From the NCBI GenBank assembly GCA_001970955.1, contig MPUH01000097.1:45591-109590 (forward strand): 64,000 bases of DNA, read 5' to 3'. The notes under the pieces were generated by a model. The model did no database searches. It had not been told where the DNA came from and saw only the letters and a program-made list of their open reading frames with translations. This document shows positions 10,863-19,706 of the stretch, piece after piece. Position 1 is the first letter of the stretch; every line of letters starts with the position of its first letter. The stretch comes from Stentor coeruleus. Its lineage: Eukaryota; Ciliophora; Heterotrichea; Heterotrichida; Stentoridae. The position numbers were made by a program, and so were the translations under genes.

Positions 10863-10993
10863 TAATTTACTACAATTCCCATAGTTTAATCATAAATTTT
10901 AATTACTTCACACAATTTTCTATACCGNTAATTTACTACAATTCCCATAGTTTAATCATAAATTTTAATTACTTCACACAATTTTCTATACCG
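10863..10993. repeat. 65-bp direct duplication around a single N
   Basis: 10863-10927 and 10929-10993 are identical copies separated only by one N at 10928. This is the signature of two overlapping contig ends joined without merging, not of biology. Confidence 0.9.
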
Positions 10994-11230
10994 AAACCTT
11001 CTAAATCTTAAATCTCACCGTCTTTTCTTAAAAAAACTCTAAAGACTAATCATTTATAGAAAATAAATAATTCATATACACAAGTTCTAAAGTATATTCG
11101 CACAAGTTCCTNGAAACCTTCTAAATCTTAAATCTCACCGTCTTTTCTTAAAAAAACTCTAAAGACTAATCATTTACAGAAAATAAATAATTCATATACA
11201 CAAGTTCTAAAGTATACTCGTACAAGTTCC
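10993..11230. repeat. 118-bp near-identical duplication around a single N
   Basis: 10993-11110 and 11113-11230 match except for three C/T differences, separated by T and N (N at 11112). The differences suggest two alleles or macronuclear copies left side by side by the scaffolder. Confidence 0.88.
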
Positions 11231-11606
11231 CACCATCAGATCTTAATTTCCACATTTTTCCAAAGTACTTCAATCAAAATACCTAAAACTGTTGTAAAAA
11301 TCATCCATTTTTTAGCTCTCCAACCTTATATTCACCTCTTTCATCACCTCCAACACCCAATTCCCTAAACTTCCAATCATCTTTCCACTAACCAATCATC
11401 TTTTTTTCTCCTCATTCAAAACCCCAACCTAAATCTTAATAGAATAATCATCACCCCTATCTTATCTCTTAATGAGAAATCCATCATATTCATATCAAAA
11501 ACCTATAACTCTCTTCAAATCCTACACAAACCTCCCCATCATAATAAAATCCAATATTTTCAGTTACTCCCTCATATTCAAAACAAAAAAAATCCTAACA
11601 TAAGAA

Positions 11607-13550
11607 TTGATAATAATTATGGAATTATATCTTTTTGTCTTTACCCTCAGTCTTTTATCTTTAAGCAACAACATTGCTTACTATTCAATTAACGGAGACA
11701 TTTCAGTCTTAGTTCTCGGTATTGTCTTGTCGTTTTTACTAACAATATTCCTCATCCTTTTCTATATCACTGAGCGTTTACAAAACAAAAACTGTCAAAG
11801 GATTTTTATCCCAGCACTTTACTTCTTAATAGGCTTGTGCTTTGTATTTGAAGATCCTGATGTTATAAGAATGTTCTTACCAATAAGTGATATCCCATCA
11901 TATATGCCTGGGTTATTATCTTTAGTTCTTTTATCTTTAACAACAAAAAATAAGCTTTTTAAAGGCCCGGATTCAAGTTTTGCCATTATTATACTAGGAG
12001 TTCTATCTTTTTGTCTTGTTGTTGGGCAGAGTGAAATACGAGGAAGAGCAGTTTACCTATTTCTTGGGCTGATTATGCTTTTTTTTGAATCTTTAAGAGT
12101 GAAATTGCTCCAGAAAAAAAAAATTCATGTGATAAAATATGACGATATTCCCATCGACAAAAACTGTGAGTTGGAATTCGAAGAAATCACGACAAAACTA
12201 TTAGAAACTGTAGACTACCTAACAAGTATTTTATCTGATCCTGAGAAACTTGACCAAGGAATTAAAGCTAGTATAACAAACATCAAAATAATTTCCCACA
12301 ACCTACAAAAGAAAAACAACATCTACTCAGTTAAACCAAAATCTGTAACTAAAAACATGGACGAGCAGGACAAGATTTTCATTGAAGAGTCATGTTTTGG
12401 TCCTAATATGAAAAACCCACCCTCAGTCCATGATCATTCAATAAAAATCCAAAACGAATTCTCATATGGGGTTAATGAACTTATGGGGTTATTAAAGAAC
12501 ATAAGCAAAGACTGGAATTTTAATACATTTTTTTTCTCAGATTGTTCTAATAACAATCCAATCCAACTTGCTGGGTTATATGTTTTTAAGCATTTTAACT
12601 TGGATGAGATATTTAAAATACCTGATATTATGATAAAAAACTTTTTAAAGGATTTAGAAGGAACTTATATGAATAATCCATATCATAATTCTATACATGC
12701 AACAGATGTTATGTGTTCACATCTATTCCTTTTATGCAATTCACAGCTTTTTAGATACTCAAGCAGTTTAGATATTATGGCTAGTATAATTTCTGCTTTA
12801 GGTCATGATGCTGGCCACCCAGCTAAAAATAATAGGTTTTTAGTTATAACGAAACATGAGTTGGCGATTGAGTATAATGATATTAGTGTTCTTGAAATGC
12901 TCCATGCATCGACTGTTTTCAAATTGATATTAAACCCAGAAAGCAGTATTTTCATGAATTTAACTACTGACCAATGGAACCTTGCTAGAAAATTAATCAT
13001 AGAAATGATCTTAGCAACAGATATGAGTAAACATTTCGACCTTTTAGGGCAATTTAGAGGGAAGTATAAAAGTCCAGAATCTTTTGAGTTGTCTAATAAT
13101 GATATGAGAATTGAACTTTTAAGATTGATTATAAAAGCAGCTGATATTGGTCATGCGGCAAAGTCTATTGAACTACATGAAAAATGGTGTAGAAGAGTTG
13201 TTGAAGAGTTTTATACTCAAGGGGATATAGAGAAAAAACTTGGACTTCCTGTGTCGATGTATTGTGATAGAGAAACTACTGATATTTCTAAAAGCCAGGC
13301 TGGGTTTATTAAGAATATTGTCTTGCCGCTTTTTAATGCTGTGAATTTTGTCTTGGATTCAGAATTCATTGAAAGCTTTTGTGTTGAGCAACTTAAGGTT
13401 AATGAGAGTTTTTGGGTTCAGAGGAGGAAAAGTATTAGAGGAAGGAGTTTGATACTTAAGGATGCAGAGTATGTGAATTATTTGAGTAATTTAGCTGATG
13501 TTAGAGACCCTGATAGGAAACCAAGTTTGCCTGATAAGTGCTTAACTTAA
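11607..13550 (+). CDS. Membrane-anchored 3',5'-cyclic nucleotide phosphodiesterase
   Basis: A 647-aa single-exon protein. The first ~170 residues contain five or six hydrophobic spans with short loops, anchoring it in a membrane. A linker follows (170-300), then a class I PDE catalytic domain (about 315-615). The metal site is visible: NPYHNSIHATDV; the HD signature HDAGHPAKNN beginning at His400/Asp401; an ILATDMSKHF block; and ADIGHAAKSIELHEKW, which supplies a later metal Asp. It hydrolyses cAMP and/or cGMP; specificity cannot be read safely. The signature differs from HDVDHxGxxN at two intervening positions but keeps all metal ligands. Start: an in-frame second Met lies four codons later (MIIIMEL), so the true start may be 11619. 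Confidence 0.92.
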   Translation: MIIIMELYLFVFTLSLLSLSNNIAYYSINGDISVLVLGIVLSFLLTIFLILFYITERLQNKNCQRIFIPALYFLIGLCFVFEDPDVIRMFLPISDIPSYMPGLLSLVLLSLTTKNKLFKGPDSSFAIIILGVLSFCLVVGQSEIRGRAVYLFLGLIMLFFESLRVKLLQKKKIHVIKYDDIPIDKNCELEFEEITTKLLETVDYLTSILSDPEKLDQGIKASITNIKIISHNLQKKNNIYSVKPKSVTKNMDEQDKIFIEESCFGPNMKNPPSVHDHSIKIQNEFSYGVNELMGLLKNISKDWNFNTFFFSDCSNNNPIQLAGLYVFKHFNLDEIFKIPDIMIKNFLKDLEGTYMNNPYHNSIHATDVMCSHLFLLCNSQLFRYSSSLDIMASIISALGHDAGHPAKNNRFLVITKHELAIEYNDISVLEMLHASTVFKLILNPESSIFMNLTTDQWNLARKLIIEMILATDMSKHFDLLGQFRGKYKSPESFELSNNDMRIELLRLIIKAADIGHAAKSIELHEKWCRRVVEEFYTQGDIEKKLGLPVSMYCDRETTDISKSQAGFIKNIVLPLFNAVNFVLDSEFIESFCVEQLKVNESFWVQRRKSIRGRSLILKDAEYVNYLSNLADVRDPDRKPSLPDKCLT

Positions 13551-13808
13551 GATTATGTATAGATTATAGGTTATAATTTTGATGATTTTAGTAGTTGAGG
13601 ATAGGTGTGGAGAATTATTTTTTATGTGAGGAATTGTTGATGATGCGTTTGAGTAAAAAAATATAAAGTTTACCTAAAAAGCTCATATAGAAAAGATTGA
13701 TGTTTATATTTCTATGAAAAAATATAAAACAATTGTCTGTGTAGAAGTAAAGGAATTATCAAATAAACCATAAAATTATGCATAAATTTCAAAAGAACTT
13801 AAAATATA

Positions 13809-13950
13809 TAATTCTAACTAAAAATATTTCCTTACAAAATTTTAAAACTAATTATCTAAATACCCTATCTTCATCAANTAATTCTAACTAAAAATATTTC
13901 CTTACAAAATTTTAAAACTAATTATCTAAATACCCTATCTTCCTCATCAA
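13809..13950. repeat. Direct duplication around a single N
   Basis: 13809-13877 is repeated at 13879-13950 across one N at 13878; the second copy has three extra bases near its end. This is probably an unmerged contig overlap. Confidence 0.85.
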
Positions 13951-13959
13951 AAAAATCAT

Positions 13960-14116
13960 AAAAATCATAAAAATCATCCCCTTCAATAACCATCAAACTA
14001 AAACAATTTCAATATAAAAAATCATCTATTTGTCTATNAAAAATCATAAAAATCATCCCCTTCAATAACCATCAAACTAAAACAATTTCAATATAAAAAA
14101 TCATCTATTTGTCTAT
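13960..14116. repeat. 78-bp direct duplication around a single N
   Basis: 13960-14037 and 14039-14116 match across one N at 14038, ending just before the start codon of the next gene. This is probably an assembly artefact; the true 5' flank is likely about 79 bases shorter. Confidence 0.88.
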
Positions 14117-14118
14117 AA

Positions 14119-15336
14119 ATGTCAACTATCTGTTGTTCAAACGCTAAACAAATAGACTTAGGTTGTCATACCTTTTGCTCAAATCATTACTTAGACCATT
14201 ATCGAGAATACCTAAACAATCTAGTTCATTGTCTTAATATAAGCATCAATTCTCTCAATCAAAAAATAAATTTCGGATGTCCAATTTGCACTACAAACCC
14301 TTATTGTATATCCCCATTTGTCTTATACGGGATAATAGATAATCAAATTAAAATCATTCAAGATCCAAATGAGTATTATATTTTATGTCTTTATCAATAC
14401 GCTATAAAATATTGTGATTTGTATTTGAGCGGAATTCCTATAAATTTTAATATATGCAAGTCATGTGGGAAACTTGAGATTGATAATCATTTGTTTAAGA
14501 TTTGTTCTTGTGATACAGATTTTAAAGAAGAATTTAATTACTTTGAGCAGTTATATTTAACATATAAAAACTTGTTGGTGAGTAGTTTTTTTAATGTCTC
14601 AGAAGAGCAATATTATCAGGAAAAAGTGGAAGAAGTTAAAAGTGCTGAGAATTTTATACAAGAAGGAATGATGAATCTTGAGATTGGGACTCAGAATATG
14701 GTTGAGTAGTTTTTATATAGAAATAAGCAAGTTGTAATAAAAAAAAATACTAAGAATGAAAAAAAAGCATTGATTATGCAAATGGAATTAGAGAGGATAA
14801 ATGAAAATATTAGGGAACTGGAAAAATTGCAAATAGAGAGCCTTAAAAGGGAAAATATTTTAGTTGAAAAAATATCAGAAGAAAAAAAGAGGCAAGAAAT
14901 GCAAAATAAGCATGAAGCAAGAGCTGAAGAATTACAAAATAATCAGAAAGAAAAGAAAAATGAAGAGTTGAATACTAAAAGACTAAAAGAAATTGAAGCA
15001 AAAAGGAAAAGGGTTGAAGAAAAAGCTAATAATAGAGAGTATTCTTTATGGCAAACACTTGATGATATGTTTAAAAAGTTCAGAAGAGGAGTTGGGCTGC
15101 ATGGTTTTCAAGCAATATATGATGATAAAACACATAGTGTTTTTCGTTCAGAATATCCAGACAGTAGTATGTTTGCTGTTAATAAAAGCTATTTAACTAG
15201 GAATTCGACTGTTATAAACTTGCAGGATAATGGGCAGGAAGTATGCATTATATTAGCGGCTGTATCAAATTTGTCTAAAAGTTCTTTAACACTAAGAAAA
15301 CCAGGCTCTTTTATTCAGTTATACATCATTTTCTAG
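14119..15336 (+). CDS. Cys-rich, coiled-coil protein of unknown function
   Basis: Two exons, 400 aa. Exon 1 ends at 14705 and is joined across a 15-nt intron (14706-14720, GTAGTTTTTATATAG, phase 2) to exon 2, which ends at TAG 15336. The N-terminal ~140 residues hold spaced Cys and His (ICCSNAK; CHTFCSNHYLDH; CPICTTNPYC; CKSCGK; CSC), suggesting one or two zinc-binding folds of a degenerate RING or B-box kind. The middle (about 195-315) is a highly charged Glu/Lys coiled coil. The C-terminal ~85 residues (SLWQTLDDMFKKFRRG...) form a small globular part. I recognise no named family. A ubiquitin-ligase-like or scaffold role is possible but unsupported. Confidence 0.75.
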
Positions 15337-15867
15337 GGGTTTTTTGAGATGTTTTAATATTTTTATTAGTTTTATATAGAAGAAGATGTTTTTGTGTTTG
15401 GATTTGATTGTTAAGGATTGTGTGTATTTAATGTAAAAAATATGTACTGGGCCTAAAAATGTATTGGCTAAAGAATTGCTTTGTTTAGGATAAAATATAG
15501 GATTAGTATTTATTTAAATGAAAATAAAAGCATATTAGTCATTAAAGCAGACAGCTTTTAGGTCTAATAATTCAAAATAAATACAATAATTTTAAGCTTC
15601 TTCTCTTACATGTTTTTATTAAAAGCAACTTTTAATTTCTTTATTGGTTTAGTCCCATGCTTAATCTATTGCAAAAACTAAAAAATCGCAACATTAATTT
15701 TCCTAATACTAAGATTACCAATTAACTATATATTATTAGTGACTATTATTGCATATCACAAAAATAAACTAAATTTTACCTTAAAATTATCATAAGCTAT
15801 TTAAAATCCACAAACTTCCAATCATAAAACCCTTTAATTCCCAAATATTATAATCAAAAATCAAAAT
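15337..15867. other. Convergent intergenic region
   Basis: G-rich near the left end, then AT-rich, then C-rich on the + strand near the right end, as expected between converging genes. Only a weak 5-bp stem (AAAGC/GCTTT near 15545-15559) was seen. No RNA gene was recognised. Confidence 0.35.
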
Positions 15868-16431
15868 CTAATGATCTTTATATGAATACTTAATCCTCTT
15901 CAACATTATCAATGATTTTCTAGTTGGCTTTTCCATCATAATAACACTTCCTACCGACAGCATATTTTTCGGACTAGCAAATTTTTTCCTACTAGAAACC
16001 AACAATGAATTCATAACAGAAATCTATATAAAAACTACCTTTTCTCTATTTACTATATTGCAAAAAGTTGTACTTCGTTTAGAAAATTGTCTTGACTCAC
16101 TACTCAAGTTTTTTTTTTTACAGAAAATTTTATGTATAGGCTCAGGAAGGATTTGGTCAAGTTGTATGTTTTTCGACACTTTTTTAAGTGCAATTTTTTT
16201 TATAGGCCCTGACAATATTGGTAGATGGTTTTTGAGTTCTGAGTTACTTTGGCCTCTTAGTCTAGGACTTTCACTACTTTTATTGAAAATTATATGGGTT
16301 GGGGATGAGTTGCTTAGGTCTAAGTTTTCTGAGATTATGCTTTGAGGTTTAGGGTTGAATTCAGTATTTAGACCATAGATTCTGTGATTTTTTCTTTGAA
16401 TAGAGTTGCGCAAAATTGCTGAGTTGGACAT
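15868..16431 (-). CDS. Hypothetical basic Ser-rich protein
   Basis: Two exons, 182 aa. The ATG is at 16431. A 15-nt intron at 16024-16038 (phase 0) has the same 15-base sequence as the intron at 14706-14720 of another gene. The second exon runs to TAG at 15868-15870. The protein is rich in Ser, Lys, Asn and Arg, with no membrane span and no recognised domain. It may be a disordered regulatory or cytoskeletal protein. Intron structure and 5' flank composition support it as a real gene although function is unknown. Confidence 0.65.
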
Positions 16432-16884
16432 GTATGAATAATTAAAAGAATGGAATTTTATATTTGATTATAAGATTTTGTGTGGTTTTGTAGAAAGAGT
16501 TTTTTGAGTTTTATTTGGATTTTCGAAAGTTTCATGTGGGTGAAATGCTGAAAGTTAGAGGGGAATATTTATTGAGATTCTGTGTTGAGTATACAGGATT
16601 TTTATAGGTTTAAGTATTTTTAGTACAGGTTTTAGATGATTTATTATGTAAATACAGAGATTTTTTATATGATTTTTTTAGGTGAAAGAAATAGAAATTT
16701 CTTAAATTAAATCCTAAGACTTGATACGAAAGTTAAAGAAGTATAATCAAGACATTTTTATCTTTTAGCTTTATTTAGTATATCTATATATACATAAAAT
16801 CTAAATAAAGATATAACAATCGCCTATTAATCATTCATAAAAACTAACAACTTAATTCAACTATCATGATCTTACATTCTATAT
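16432..16884. other. Intergenic region, tandem leftward genes
   Basis: 16440-16630 is G/T-rich on the + strand, the 5' flank of the leftward gene to its left. 16640-16884 is AT-rich. Nothing else was seen. Confidence 0.35.
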
Positions 16885-17511
16885 CTAATACGCTGAAAAC
16901 TTTTCTCCCAAATAATCTCTTTGTCCTTCTGTCCTCGTTTTTTTTTCATCATTATCTGCTTTCAAACTTTTTTCAAACTCTTTATGCCTTAGATACACGT
17001 TAAAAATATTCCCCAAATTTGTTGTCCCTTTATATTTCTGAACCTGCATCAAATAAACTTCATTTTCTTGTATAAACTTTGGAATTTCTTCTGGGGTTAA
17101 CCTAACATGAGAAAATTTGCATTCGTTTCCAGCATTACAAACACCAACTCCATGAAAATATTTACAAGGGAATTTTGTCGTGTCATGAGAGTATCCACAA
17201 AGGTCTCCTTTTAGGCAACAGCTTGTAAGGAAATATTTGCAAAGCTCATTTTTGATGTTTATATCCCCTGCATGTAGGTATTTACAATCATTTCCTTTGG
17301 TGCAAGCCCCATTTTCCCAAAATTTGCACTTGACTGTTTTTTCTCTGATTTTGTCGACTTTTACGAACTTTTCAACCCTTTCGATTTTCTCAACCCTTTG
17401 AAATTTTTCGAACTTTGCGACATTTTCGATTTTTGCAGTATTTTCTCGTTTCCTTTTGATAGGGATTATAGGCTCTTCTGGGAGTTCCCCATCTTCAAGA
17501 TCAGATTGCAT
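16885..17511 (-). CDS. Triple CCCH zinc-finger protein (ZC3H4/6/8-like)
   Basis: A single exon, 208 aa. Three consecutive CCCH fingers are visible at about 62-80, 90-108 and 116-135: CKFWENGACTKGNDCKYLH (Cx7Cx5Cx3H), CKYFLTSCCLKGDLCGYSH (Cx7Cx5Cx3H), and CKYFHGVGVCNAGNECKFSH (Cx8Cx5Cx3H). The N-terminus is acidic (DLEDGELPEE) and then very basic with repeated VEKF/VEKI units. CCCH triplets of this spacing bind AU/G-rich RNA. The acidic EDGELPE-like start recalls the ZC3H4/ZC3H6/ZC3H8 and Suppressor-of-sable group, which act on nascent RNA in the nucleus. CPSF30-type is an alternative, but that family has five fingers. It ends in TAG. Confidence 0.87.
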   Translation of the reverse strand: MQSDLEDGELPEEPIIPIKRKRENTAKIENVAKFEKFQRVEKIERVEKFVKVDKIREKTVKCKFWENGACTKGNDCKYLHAGDINIKNELCKYFLTSCCLKGDLCGYSHDTTKFPCKYFHGVGVCNAGNECKFSHVRLTPEEIPKFIQENEVYLMQVQKYKGTTNLGNIFNVYLRHKEFEKSLKADNDEKKTRTEGQRDYLGEKFSAY

Positions 17512-18062
17512 ATTATAAAGTATTTTAATATGTAATAAATTATTTTCAATTAGAGTTTGTTATGTTTGGGTATTTAAGATTTTCAGTGCTGAGCTCAAAT
17601 GATATTTGGAATTATTAAATATCAACAGATTAAAATTTACTATTTTCTGTTTGAATATGTAATTTTAAAGGCTTTTTCAGGTTAAAAATCGTCGATTTTT
17701 TTATGTATAATTAACTCTTTATATAGATTGAAGACTAAAAAAAGCTAATAGATTTTATATGATTTATGCATTAAAGTTTCTATATATATATAAAATATGA
17801 ATATTTTTATTTGAGTATTATCATCATAAAAGCATTTCTTATTAAAAAACATACATTCACAAGAGACTTTAATTTCATAAACACAAATTATATAAAGTTA
17901 ATATAATTACATATGCCTTTTTAATCCTTCTAACACTTGAATCAGACCTTTCTCTATCATTATCCTTCACATGATTAATCTAAAACTAATTTTTATTCAC
18001 ACTATACAAGACACTTCTCTGATTCATTTTCTAAAGTTTATACTAATTATCTAATTATAAAT
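17512..18062. other. Divergent intergenic region
   Basis: Left part G/T-rich, right part C-rich on the + strand near 17920-18020, giving the skew switch expected between divergent genes. No other feature was recognised. Confidence 0.35.
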
Positions 18063-19184
18063 ATGCGAGTTGCTATAACAGGAATTGGCATGGTCAACGC
18101 TTTAGGAAATACTGCGAACAATGTGTGGCGTGGACTAAGCTTACAAAAATCAGGAATAACATATTTACCCTTATCACATGATGTACAAATCGGAGGTAAG
18201 CCAAACTTTTCTACATCTTCATGGAAACAATATATCAAAGTCTCAAACTCTTTAAGCTTATACTATGCTTATGCTGCAGCTACCGAAGCCCTTCTTCAAT
18301 CATCATTATCATCATCAGCTGTGTCTTTAATATATGAGACCTGTGTTTCAGAAAACACGATTTTTGCCTTAGAAGCATCAAAGCTCAGTTATAGTTTAGG
18401 TATTACAAGCAGCGTAGACTGTAAAATTTCTGCTCTTGGAGGCTTAGATGCTGTATGTTCAGGGGTTAATCGTATCAAAACAGGGGTTTTCGACAAAATT
18501 CTCATTGTCGGTTCATCTGCAGCTTTAAATCCTTATTTTCTTGATCAATTTTCAAAGCTTGGGATACTAAATAATCGAGACAATGGAAACCCTGAAGGGT
18601 CAATAAAAAGTTTTGACTTGAATGCTAATGGAATTGTCATAGGTGAAGGGGCTGCGGCTATTTTACTTGAAAGCTGGGACTCGGCTATTGAAAGAAAAGC
18701 TAAAATCATAGCTGAAGTTAAAAGCCATGGAAGGACTAATGATGGGAAGTTCCTTTTTAAACCCCATGAAAAAGCAGAAGGTCTGATAAGAGCTTGTGAA
18801 AAAGCTTTGAAGTCAATAAAAAAAGGTGAAATCAGTGCGGTATTGGCTGATGGGATAAGTCTTATTGAAAGAGATGTTGCGGAAGCGATTGCTATTGATA
18901 ATTTATTACCTTCGGTTCCAACAAGTTCTTTTAAATCTGGCTTTGGCCATATGCTAGGTGCTGCAGGATGTTCGCAAATATGTTCTGCGGTCTTAGCTTT
19001 AGAATATGTGAGAATTATTTAGGACACAATCTGGCCTGTTTTAAACCTTGAAAATCCGACGAGTGTTAAAGATGTTGAATTTTTAAAAAAACCGATTAAT
19101 AATATCGAGAATGTTTTGTTGACAAACACAGCTTTTGGGGGGAATAATGCGTGTGTTGTCTTAGGAAAAGCTAGTAGTATTTAA
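18063..19184 (+). CDS. Beta-ketoacyl synthase-like protein lacking the catalytic Cys
   Basis: Two exons, 368 aa; the intron is 19008-19022 (GTGAGAATTATTTAG, phase 0). The fold is that of FabF-type ketosynthases: start VAITGIGMVNALG, then NANGIVIGEGAAAILLE, SSFKSGFGHMLGAAG and the closing NTAFGGNNACVVLGK. FabF enzymes condense malonyl-ACP with acyl chains using a Cys-His-His triad. Aligning GLDAV (127-131) with the usual GAHAI places Ala124 at the nucleophile Cys. The first His (AHGTST in active enzymes) is Asp263 (LADGISL). Lys291 and the second His (His296) remain. It therefore looks like a non-condensing paralog, comparable in principle to chain-length-factor subunits that pair with an active ketosynthase. 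It is somewhat short for the family (about 410 aa). Confidence 0.85.
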
Positions 19185-19706
19185 GATTAAATTGGTTGAT
19201 TTTTTATATGGATTTTTGTGAAGGGATATATAAAGAGGTTGTGGATTTGATAATAGTTTTTTAAGGTGAGCATGTTGATGTGGTGATATTTGGGATGAGA
19301 TAATTTTCTTTTGGGGCTAAATGCATAATTGTTTTATAATATGGGGAAATGCAATTTAGATAATGATTGATTAATAAAGTTGATATAATTTTGTTTGTTA
19401 AAATATTAGTTTATAAGTATAAATTTTATATTTAATAAAATCTTATTCAAGCATAGCATCTTTGTTGCTATGCTCGAATTTCAAATAAGATTTTAGCACC
19501 TTTTTCTTAATTTATTATTTTTACCTTTATACTAAATTGTGACTTATTTTTTGCTGAATAATAAAAGAATATTTGTAAATGTGCTAGCAGAAATAAGTTC
19601 TGAACTTTAGAAATTAATAAAATAGGTAAAATATTTTAAAACTCCTGATTATTAATAAACTAAACTATCTTAAGAATACTAATTAAATCTATCAAGAATA
19701 TTCTAA
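19185..19706. other. Convergent intergenic region with a hairpin
   Basis: Noncoding. G/T-rich at left (3' flank of the ketosynthase-like gene), with a strong imperfect hairpin at 19437-19494 listed separately. No tRNA was found. Confidence 0.4.
19437..19494. repeat. Long imperfect inverted repeat (hairpin)
   Basis: The left arm 19437-19458 pairs with the right arm 19466-19494. An outer stem AAAATCTTATT/AATAAGATTTT (11 bp) and an inner stem AGCATAGCA/TGCTATGCT (9 bp) surround a 7-base loop TCTTTGT, with a small asymmetric internal bulge. The two-tier stem is much stronger than expected by chance. It lies between two converging genes. Confidence 0.7.

Larger units (their letters stand above)
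10441..11606. other. Divergent intergenic region with assembly duplications
   Basis: AT-rich, no coding potential. It contains two single-N gaps with flanking duplications (listed separately). From about 11230 to 11606 the + strand is extremely C-rich and G-poor (about 77 C against 4 G over 11341-11580 by hand count), the 5' flank pattern of the + strand PDE gene. Confidence 0.5.
13551..14118. other. Intergenic region with assembly duplications
   Basis: The first 90 bases are G-rich (13561-13620 has about 16 G and no C by hand count), the 3' flank of the PDE gene. The rest is A/T/C-rich and contains two N-gap duplications. No gene was seen. Confidence 0.4.

Noticed and set aside
15310-15336. 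A 19-nt GT...AG unit ending at the TAG of the Cys-rich coiled-coil gene
   Set aside because: Wrong length for the local introns and no A six bases from the end; the TAG is taken as the true stop.
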